DNA of 64,000 nucleotides from Sabellastarte sp. h YS-2021 (taxonomy: Eukaryota; Annelida; Polychaeta; Sabellida; Sabellidae), in the NCBI GenBank assembly GCA_964017235.1, contig OZ024927.1, forward strand, positions 48,179,293 to 48,243,292. Reading direction: 5' to 3'. Positions 56,401 to 64,000 of this stretch are shown here, one piece after another. The position numbers and the translations under genes are program-made. The notes beneath the pieces are model-generated. The model was not told the origin of the DNA, did not search any database, and saw only the letters and a program-made list of their open reading frames with translations. Every line of letters begins with the position of its first letter. The first letter of the stretch is position 1.

Positions 56401-59400
56401 CCTTAGATAAAATGCATTAAATGAAGGATATATGTCACCAATAGTATAGTTTGAATAGAAAAGAAAGGTCACATGACACAGAAAACCACTGTGGTTATTT
56501 GATAATCTTGGACTTAGCTAAGTCACCCTTTCTGAATACGGTTTTAAGACAAAACTTAGCTGAGACAAAAGTCTTAGCTTTAAGACTGGATTTAAGCCTA
56601 AGACCTGGCTAAGTCTAAGACCTTTCGTGAATACCAGCCCAGTAAAAGGTGGTTTTAACTGGTTTTAAACACTGGCCTGGTCAGTACTCATATTGACCAT
56701 TTTTTTGTCAACTCTGAAGAATGGGGTGTTCTCGAAGGTGCACTGTATGAAAAAAGTAGTTAAAATTGTTATTTTTTGTTTGATTTTGACAAAAATATAT
56801 AATTTTAAAATTTACAATACATAGCAGGTGTCATGGCATTATCTCAGTACTTCAGTATAAACTCTTGCAAAATGGAATACAAAAATATTGTAACAAAACT
56901 AAAGCTAACTTCAATGTATTGTGATATCTTATTTGAGGATGTATTTTAAGACAATAAAAATGAGCAGAATAGCAGTTTATATAACTTTCTCATGATGAAC
57001 TTTATATCAGTAAAGTAATTTTTAAATATTTGCAGTACAGTTATACTTGTTGAGACTGTTCATCTTCCATGGATTTGAGTAGGATTTTTCGTAGTTGGTT
57101 GTATAATTAAATTTATTTATATCATTTTAAAGCAGTATTATTATATTTTCTTGCAAATTTTTCATCAGATTAATTTTGGCTGTATATTTTCCAAGATATT
57201 TCAAAAAAATTTGCGTACACCCGAGACGAGTTGCTGAAAACCAAATTTGCACAATAAAATTCAGTAAATTAAATATTCATAAACTATATTTCACAAGAAC
57301 AAATTTTTCCTCAAATTATGACTCTAAATTTTATTTTTCCATTTGTTGTGAAAATTACACTGATCATTTGACATTTGTCAGCAATTTATATATAGCTTCA
57401 TTATTAATTTTAGATGACCAGAATTTGCTATAAAAGTTATGTCAATAAAATGTATGTACATATAGAATAATATATCTAATGCCTAATGGTATAGAATAGA
57501 ATAGAATGATTTATATAGCGCAAAATTGATGCAACATCCTCTAATGCGCTCAAGGCAAAAAAGGGAAATTTGAGGGACATGCCGGGTCCAAATCCTGATT
57601 TAGCGCCGCAAGGGGAGAAATACTATGGCGGGGGGTATGCAAGTCTAAACAAGTAGGTCTTTAGGTGGCTTTGAAACCCTATGATTGTGTTCTGAGATCA
57701 TACCGATTGTGGGGAGTCTGTTCCATTCAGTGGGAGAAGCCATTGCAAAACCTCGCCTACCAATGGCCTTCTTGGGACGAACTGAAGAAAGAGAAAGCCG
57801 ATTTCACGAGTAAGGCTACTGGGTTTGATTAAGGATGATAAATATGAGGGTTGGGAGAATTTAATAGCCTTGAATGTAATAAGATTATATTTGAACAGGA
57901 TATGGTATGAAATGGGGAGCCAATGTAGTTTTTGCAGATAGGGAGTAACATGGCTAGTTTTATCAAGTCTGAAAACAATTCTGCAGAGGGCATTTTGAAT
58001 CTTTTGGAGTTTAGCCACATTGTATTTATTCACACCATAAAGTAGGGAATTGCAGTAGTCAATTTGACTACTGATCATTGAGTTGGCCAGCAGGGCTGCA
58101 GTCTCCACACTGAGGAATTTACGAATGTGTCTGAGATCTTTGAGATGGTAGTAGCAGGCACGACAAACTTTGGTTATATGGCTGGCAAAGGTGTTCTCAG
58201 AATCAAAAGTAACACCTAAATTCTTAACTTCATTTGTGGGGGAGGTTGAGTTTCCAAGAAACTGGGTGGGAAATTTTTGCATGATTGACTCCCTGGCCTG
58301 TCTGTCGCCAATGATGATAAATTCTGTCTTCTCTGGATTAAGTTTCAATCTGACACCATCCATCCATTTTTGAACACAAGCAAGACACTCTGTGAGCTCA
58401 GCAATACTGGAATCAAAGTTCCTAGAATCAAGTGCCAAGTATATTTGGGTGTCATCGGCATAAAGATGATGGGTAACATTGAAACTGGAAATTATATGGC
58501 TAAGGGGGGTAGTGTAAAGAGTGAAAAGCAGTGGACCCAGGACAGAACCTTGAGGGACCCCATAAGAGAGTGAGAAGGCATCCGAGAAGCTATTACCCAA
58601 TTTAACTTAAAGTTAAGTTTATGGTATGGTCACAGTTCTACAAATCAGAAAAAATATGGCTCCAAGTAAGGAACCACCAGTTACAGTAAATACAAAAAAA
58701 AATACAAATTATCAGCTAATCAGAGACAAAAGGTGTGAGAGATGTGGATTCAAATAAATCTGCAGCTCCAAGTTTTATAAGCTAAGATTTTTGTCCAGTA
58801 TTCAAGGTTTATTTTCCACCTAAAGTGACTACAGATTTTTAAACACCACCATTATAAAAGTTTATACACAGTGAATTGTTTTAAGTGATGGCACATATTT
58901 GAAGACTGGAGAAATTTATGGGGACATTTTAAAACCATACCTTTTACATTTTTGCAGAAAAATCAAGGATATTAAAATGTTATATGTATAGAGTTTATAA
59001 TAATGTTTGTTGTAATATTATATTGCTAACTATACAGTTTAGAAGGAATCTGCTAATGTTTAATTGTTTTTAATGTTTATTTTTTGTTATGTGAGATATA
59101 TTGTGAATTTTTATTTTTCTTTATAAATAATGATGTTAAAGCACACTACAACATGATGGGAATAGGTTGGTAAAACAGTCAACAATACAACAAATTCAAT
59201 ACTTAGTGAGCTAGTATAAAATGGTGAAAGCTGTTGGGGATAAATATGTGTCGAAAATTTGAATACTATTAAGTTTGCTAAAGTATTGTCACTTTGGAAC
59301 TGCCGATATGTCAATATGTTTGACAAATAATAATAATAATAATAATATTAATTTGGTGATATTATTTTCCATTTTTTATCAATAGAGCTGATGCATACTA

Positions 59401-62400
59401 TGGCAACATTATGTATGACAGAAGAATTGTCAGGGGAAACACATATGCACAGCATACATTGCCTGCAGTAAGTTTTGATTTACAGAATAAGAATACTGCA
59501 AATCCTTGCCAATATGAAACTCATTTTAACAGTCTTAATGTAAGTAGAATACACGACAGAATATATAAGTGCCATTGCTATTTTTTTGAACATATGATCT
59601 TTAACAAAACTGTGCATAGCATATACAAATTTTCTTCATGCAAATGTTTTTAAATCTAGTAGTTTTCATTGTGTGAATTTTAATGTGTATAACTGGTCTG
59701 GTTATTTTGCATGTTCTCACATTTTTCATGTAAAGTTTTTTTCCTCAGCAATCCTCCATTTGTGTTTAAATTCATAATATTTATGTGTAACTGTGTTACA
59801 GAGTGCACAGCCAGATCCCATAGAAATTCAAAGGAAACAGGAACTGAGACGTAGAGAAGTAGCCAGAAAAAGAGCAAAACAGCAGCTACGTCCAAAGTCA
59901 CCAGAACCCGTAGAGGGCAGAAAACACATTGATGTTCAAACAGAGTTATATTTAGAGGAACTCAGGTAAGAGGTTCTTCATTTCATTTTATGAGTAGCAC
60001 TGTAGATATATACCGCAGTTAGTGTTGGTATCGAATGATAATATGCACATCGATATCAAACCATATTTTTGCCTTGCGTATCGATCGATGAGGCATGACT
60101 ATTAGTCATGGTTAGTTTAAGAAGGAATTATTTGAATCTATTATGAATACACCCGTGTTGTGTTACTAACCAAAGCAAATTTATTTTTATGCTCAGTAGT
60201 ACTGAGTATAAAAATAAATTTGCTGAGTCAGTACCGAGTGGTGCCAATGGGCTTGTAATGTGATTCTGAAATGTAAATTTTAGTGACCGCGTAGAAGAAG
60301 CAGATGCAGAAGCACAGACAGACACTTTCTTGGACAGGCCTCCCTCTCCTATGTTCATTCCTGCCAAAACTGGCAAAGATATGGCAACTCAGATTATGGA
60401 AGGAGATGTAAGTTGCACTGAATGCTGATATAGTGTTTATGTAAAATCTCTATTTTCTTGGAATCAGTACTTAAATGAATTTTTGCCTTTTACATTATTA
60501 AACTGAAGCATTGTTTTATGTAAGGCATGGTAACCTGTTTAAAAATACAAAAGGCAAATTGTATATATGAATTATGAAACAATGAAAGTCATGTTTCCAA
60601 TATTGATAGTTGGTGAAATATTATTGTAGTGATGTACAGCTGATTGGCTAATAGGTTTCTTATATTTATCCGGCAGTGTTAAAAAAATGCAAGATTAAGA
60701 AGATTAGATTATTTCAAATTTAAGATATAAGTTTTTGATCTAGTAAAGCAGTAGCATGTCAGTTTATGAGATTTAATTGCAGCAAAACTTTTTTGTACAT
60801 TATATTTACTCTCTCCATAATTTTCAGCTAGTTCAATTTTACAAAGATGTAAAACCACATCCTGAAGCTTTGACACTTTGAACAAGAAAAAAAGTTTTTA
60901 CAGAATAATTTTTAGGCAGCATCTGCTTTGTTGCACCTGCTTAATTCATTGTTATTGTTACATTTCTTTATTTCATGTATTTTTCCCAGCTTTTTGACTT
61001 TGACATTGAGGTGAAGCCTATCCTTGAGGTGCTGGTGGGTAAGACCATAGAGCAGTCACTACTTGAAGTAATGGAAGAGGAGGAACTCGCCAACCTGCGC
61101 TCACAGCAGCGGGCCTTTGAGGAGCTGAGGAATGCTGAGCTTGTGGAACAGCAGAGACTGGAAGAACAAGAAAGAAGACATAGAGAAGAAAAAGTAGGCT
61201 TTACAGATGTTTGTGATTGCAGCTTAAACATTCTTTTGACTTTGGAAAAAGAATTAACCCAAAGATTATGAGGCTTTAAATGGTAGAGATTTAAATCTGT
61301 ATTTTTGCAATAACTAATCCAAACCTATTTAAAATATATTTGTAAATCTTAATCTTTTTATATTATATCAGGAACGGCGCATGAAACAACAGCGTGAAAT
61401 TCTTAGAAAGGAACGTGAAACTGCAGACAAGATTGCTGCCCGGGCATTTGCACAGAGTTACCTTTCAGATTTGGTTCCATCTGTGTTTGGCACATTATCA
61501 GACAATGGCTACTTCTTTGATCCAGTTGAGAGAGGTATAACTCATGATATATGTATTATATCTAAATGAAAGAGAGCCTTTTTGTGGTGGTTTATATGCT
61601 CATATCCTACCTCAGCAGTCAAGGTTTTGAGTATTCTCTATTTTTATATGGAAAAGTTGGCAGTAAATTTATTGAGGATGGTTGGTTTACAGTCCAGAAA
61701 TATTGATCAACTGCCCTGAATTTCCATAGACACAATCAATCAACAGCTGTATGATTTATAAAATGTGTTAAAAGAAATATTAAGCCTAAAGTATTTAAAA
61801 TATGTGTAGCCATTTTTCAATTAATCTCTAAACTTTACTCTGTAGATCTGTAACACAAAGTATTAACTTGGATGGGTAAGATTTGGTATTATGGATATAG
61901 TCCATTTTTCAAACCATATGCATGCACCAAATTTCTTTTTGAAATGACACATCAAGAAATAAACAATCCAAATTAGTATTCATAAGGCCAGGCTTCAGTG
62001 AAAGATTAATGTCAGTGATATATCTCAGGCATTTTAGTCACAATTACATTTCACTTCAGATGTGGAGCAAGGCTTCTTGCCTTGGATCACAGAGCGGGTG
62101 GAGGCTCAGCTCAATAAGTGCACTCTGGGTAGAACTGTGCTGGATGGTATCATCAGAGAGGTGGTTGCCAAGAGATCAGATGCTTTTGCCAAGTTAGAAG
62201 AGGCAGTCCGCAGTTCACACACAACACCTGCACCTCAGGCCACCCCTGTACAGGCCCCGGCCACCGAACAGACCCCAACTGAAGACACAGAGCCAACCCC
62301 AGAGGTAAACATTACATTGTAAACTAAAGACACACCCAAAATACACTTATTGACATGACAGATAATAACTTGACAATAAGAATTAAGCGAAGACACAGAA

Positions 62401-63776
62401 ATAATGCAATTTCAAGTAGGAAAATGTTTGAGACAGGAAGGGAGAGAGCCTACAAGTGGAGGCTTTAAGAATTTATGTGCATGATTACATGTCATGCTCC
62501 TTTGTGACCCTGTGTAAAATATGAACACTTCCCAAATGACATATACAGAAAAAATATATCACAAATGAAGATGACAATATTATACGAGTGCGTAGCACAA
62601 GTATTATATTGTTAATCTTCATGAGTGATATATTTTTCTGTGTATGTCTGATCAGGGATGTTTTACTTTTATTAACCACTATTATGTACTATTTATGGGT
62701 TAAATAACATGAATATTTAGTGAGAGAACATGAAAGAAGCTACCAAAAAGCAGTGGCAACTTTGATTATAAAAACTTCAATCTTTAACTTGCAATATCTC
62801 AATCATTTCTGCATGGATTTTTCTGTAATTCACATGAGTAGAAGTGCTGTAAAAACACCTTTCTAATGATATATAATACATACTTGTAAGATACATACTT
62901 TCTGAGATATTGTTGAAAAACCGGAACTTATTCACACTCATCCGTAGTACTGCGGCGCTGGTGTATTAAAAAAATACATCCAAGTCTGTATTTCCCCGTA
63001 TTAAGAGTAAATATGTCACAAGGTGGGTAATAAAATAATGTTTGTTCAATCTTGTCTTTTTTATCCTGAAGATGGGGGATAAACTTCTAAATAAAAGTAG
63101 GTGTTTGCATGTCTTAGAGTATTCAGTCAAGAAAAGAAGGGGTGTGATATTTAAATAAAAATTTTATAATCAAAAATTTATTTTGGTTTTATGTTGTGAA
63201 AAGAGTGACATATTATAATTGAAGAGAATTACGTCTCTTGACAAGCACTGTTTTCTTTTTACCCTATATCCTTTACAGTATTGTTTTCACACATAGCGTC
63301 TGGCTGAACTGGTGGTTGGTGGGATATGTCTGGTCTGGGCCGTATCTGAGATATCTGTAATATGTAGCAAGTTTATACTTGGTAGGGACATTGACTGGGG
63401 TGTGTAGGGGTGCAACGACATGATGCTACCTTTATTTGACCTTTGACCATACCATAATTACCATTAACAATCTCCTTTGACAGCCATATATTTTTCTTTA
63501 CAATGGTTATATATCATACTACACCGACAGTTTAGTGTATGTGCAGAATCTTGACCAACTGGTATATATGCTCTGGTTCTTCCACCTCTAAAATTACCCT
63601 TCAAGCTGTGACCAACAGAACATATACTTATAAAGCTATGTTAAACAAATAAATTTGCATTTTAGGAGAAGCCTGAGTCCACAGAGCAGACAGAAGAGTC
63701 TGGAGAAACCCAGCAGGAGACAGGAGACACAGAGCAAGCACAGGAGGAGGAAGAGGCCGGCCAAGAGGAGGACTGA
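53348..63776 (+). CDS. RSPH3: Radial spoke head protein 3 (RSPH3), complete, 8 coding exons
   Basis: RSPH3 is the scaffold of the axonemal radial spoke and an A-kinase anchoring protein. It docks the spoke on the outer doublet of motile cilia and flagella. Coding exons are 53348-53457, 59386-59467, 59802-59965, 60284-60407, 60990-61193, 61372-61534, 62060-62304 and 63666-63776. All introns are GT-AG and phases join without a break to give 400 residues. Family hallmarks seen: TYTF near residue 14, YGNIMYDRR and VRGNTYA (residues 41-57), [10 protein letters not shown] with VQTE (about 97-112), AQTD and FIPAKTGKD (about 129-152), [18 protein letters not shown] starting at 162 with the amphipathic helix that binds PKA-RII-type docking domains, a charged coiled coil (185-245), AARAFAQ, FLPWI and GRTVLD. 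The VQTE/AQTD/ATQI sites resemble LC8-binding TQT motifs. The C-terminal 50 residues are Pro/Thr- then Glu-rich and variable. Start choice: the ATG at 53348 leads straight into the conserved TYTF segment. Intron 1 (5.9 kb) is full of mobile DNA. Confidence 0.95.
53592..54161. mobile_element. Intact 570-bp MITE with 8-bp target duplication
   Basis: Perfect 33-bp terminal inverted repeats start GGCATTGTGTAAGTATATGG. They are flanked by perfect 8-bp repeats GAGACTTT (53584-53591, 54162-54169). Two inner inverted repeats of GTGGCTGCA/TGCAGCCAC lie near 53685 and 54050. The 8-bp duplication with a GG start suggests a Merlin- or hAT-related family. It lies in RSPH3 intron 1. Confidence 0.85.
54271..54460. 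mobile_element. MITE-like repeat, copy 2
   Basis: Matches 2513-2735, with the same inverted ends (TTTTACTTTACC / GGTGAAGTAAAA). It lies in RSPH3 intron 1. Confidence 0.65.
55490..56700 (+). repeat. ~180-bp tandem repeat around ttgaccagtattgacca, interrupted
   Basis: Units at about 55507, 55688, 55857 and 56040 carry gaccagtattgaccagatgaggtt. A fifth part resumes at 56640 after a MITE. Confidence 0.75.
56057..56639. mobile_element. MITE with AGTCTTAG-rich inverted ends
   Basis: 583 bases. Ends GGCCCGTATTTATGAAAGG and (inverted) GGCTGGTATTCACGAAAGG, flanked by CAG on both sides. It sits inside the gaccagtattgacca tandem repeat in RSPH3 intron 1. Inner halves repeat aagtcttag/ctaagactt motifs. 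Confidence 0.75.
57492..58604 (-). pseudogene. 5'-truncated L2/CR1-like non-LTR retrotransposon in RSPH3 intron 1
   Basis: A 300-residue frame (58600-57698) holds [30 protein letters not shown], the thumb region ([27 protein letters not shown]) and [16 protein letters not shown]. The catalytic YADD is intact. A frameshift near 57780 separates the last segment ([11 protein letters not shown]). The 3' end has tatatagcgc/gcgctcaagg and an (ATTCT)n tail at 57492. The N-terminal RT and endonuclease are missing by 5' truncation. It lies opposite to the host gene. Confidence 0.9.
58620..59385. other. Rest of RSPH3 intron 1
   Basis: AT-rich with an (AATAAT)n stretch just before exon 2. No further feature. 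Confidence 0.4.
59386..59467 (+). CDS. RSPH3: RSPH3 coding exon 2
   Basis: Encodes the highly conserved YGNIMYDRR...RGNTYA block. Acceptor is caatag, donor GTAAGT. One base completes the codon split with exon 1, and the exon ends in phase 0. Confidence 0.95.
59802..59965 (+). CDS. RSPH3: RSPH3 coding exon 3
   Basis: Fifty-four codons plus two bases. Encodes a basic Arg/Lys-rich helix and the [21 protein letters not shown] block. Acceptor is ttacag, donor GTAAGA. Confidence 0.95.
60018..60100. mobile_element. Fragment of the hAT-like MITE
   Basis: Contains agtgttggtatcga and tatcaaaccatatttttgcc, matching the left end of the MITE at 32683. The right end is missing. It lies in RSPH3 intron 3. 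Confidence 0.6.
60284..60407 (+). CDS. RSPH3: RSPH3 coding exon 4
   Basis: Encodes [10 protein letters not shown] and [18 protein letters not shown]. Acceptor is ttttag, donor GTAAGT. The exon ends in phase 0. Confidence 0.95.
60990..61193 (+). CDS. RSPH3: RSPH3 coding exon 5
   Basis: Sixty-eight codons. Contains the [19 protein letters not shown] block, the predicted RII-docking amphipathic helix and the start of the Glu/Arg-rich coiled coil. Acceptor is ttcccag, donor GTAGGC. Confidence 0.97.
61372..61534 (+). CDS. RSPH3: RSPH3 coding exon 6
   Basis: Continues the coiled coil ([16 protein letters not shown]) into [19 protein letters not shown]. Ends one base into an Asp codon that exon 7 completes. 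Donor is GTATAA. Confidence 0.96.
61535..62059. other. RSPH3 intron 6
   Basis: AT-rich. No repeat or regulatory element recognised. Confidence 0.5.
62060..62304 (+). CDS. RSPH3: RSPH3 coding exon 7
   Basis: Begins [17 protein letters not shown] and includes [13 protein letters not shown]. It then turns into a low-complexity Thr/Pro/Ala/Gln tail. Acceptor is cttcag, donor GTAAAC. Confidence 0.96.
62305..63665. other. RSPH3 intron 7
   Basis: 1.36 kb, AT-rich. No other exon supported. Confidence 0.5.
63666..63776 (+). CDS. RSPH3: RSPH3 terminal coding exon 8
   Basis: Thirty-six residues, dominated by Glu and Gln, ending in EED and TGA at 63774. Acceptor is ttttag. The acidic tail is lineage-variable. 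The exon assignment rests on phase, splice sites and the downstream poly(A) signals. Confidence 0.88.
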   Translation, partial: EKPESTEQTEESGETQQETGDTEQAQEEEEAGQEED

Positions 63777-63904
63777 TTGTTACACTAAGCTGTCTTCGAA
63801 CTCTCAATATAAATAATCATTCATAGGGACATCCACCATTGTTACTGCAGACTGTTACCTAGACAGATAATCTTACACATACACACAGTTGAACTACACA
63901 CAAA

Positions 63905-63929
63905 AATAAAGTCTACATGTTGGAATAAA
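63905..63929 (+). terminator. Polyadenylation signals of RSPH3
   Basis: Two AATAAA hexamers at 63905-63910 and 63924-63929, about 130-155 bases after the RSPH3 stop. They agree with the end of the transcript. Which one is used cannot be told from sequence. Confidence 0.75.
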
Positions 63930-64000
63930 TTAGATTCTATGTGAAAAAAAAACTAGAAATATTCAAACCAAAGACTATTGTATTGTTGAAAAATGTAATT

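Overview
This is eukaryotic, AT-rich, intron- and repeat-dominated DNA from a metazoan with motile cilia. The best guess is a marine bivalve mollusc. That guess rests on intron-rich genes and on many satellite-bearing interspersed elements whose 5' ends read AACAAG plus a small stem-loop, a style I associate with bivalve pearl/Helentron-type repeats. The phylum is inference.

Two host genes can be supported. (1) An ATXN7L3/SGF11-like gene (SAGA deubiquitinase-module subunit) lies on the minus strand. Five coding exons (20821 down to 9875) join in consistent phase, and the 3' part runs off the left edge. (2) A complete RSPH3 gene (radial spoke head protein 3) lies on the plus strand. Its eight coding exons (53348-63776) have GT-AG borders and consistent phases and encode 400 residues. 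A poly(A) signal follows, and a candidate RFX X-box plus forkhead site lies about 0.3 kb upstream. The two genes are divergently arranged and about 32 kb apart, with only mobile DNA and minisatellites recognised between them.

Layout. 1-1.65 kb: 3' part of a satellite-bearing element. 2.5-2.7 kb: MITE. 2.8-9.6 kb: two side-by-side composite elements with a 169-bp satellite. 10.26-11.68 kb: a 1.4-kb element with a 9-bp target duplication that carries a frame-preserving minisatellite. 12.4-16.6 kb: two more hairpin-ended elements. 18.9-19.3 kb: tRNA-derived SINE. 21.8-22.6 kb: non-LTR retrotransposon remnant. 23.1-26.8 kb: one hairpin element cleanly inserted into another. 27.1-30.3 kb: another hairpin element with a 147-bp array, interrupted by an aberrant LTR-retrotransposon piece. 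32.3-34.5 kb: palindromic minisatellite with a hAT-like MITE. 36.0-40.6 kb: full-length PIF/Harbinger transposon, with a truncated inverted copy at 46.4-50.1 kb and a non-autonomous relative at 50.1-52.1 kb. 41.7-44.7 kb: degenerate non-LTR retrotransposon. 53.3-63.9 kb: RSPH3, with two MITEs and a non-LTR fragment in intron 1.

The most interesting signal is a shared architecture in at least five otherwise unrelated elements. Each has a 5' AACAAG-like end, a small 5' stem-loop, a short tag, satellite arrays and a GC-rich 3' stem-loop whose first arm repeats the tag. One of them sits in another with no target-site duplication, as expected of Helentron-like rolling-circle transposons. All of them point the same way, opposite to the ATXN7L3-like gene.
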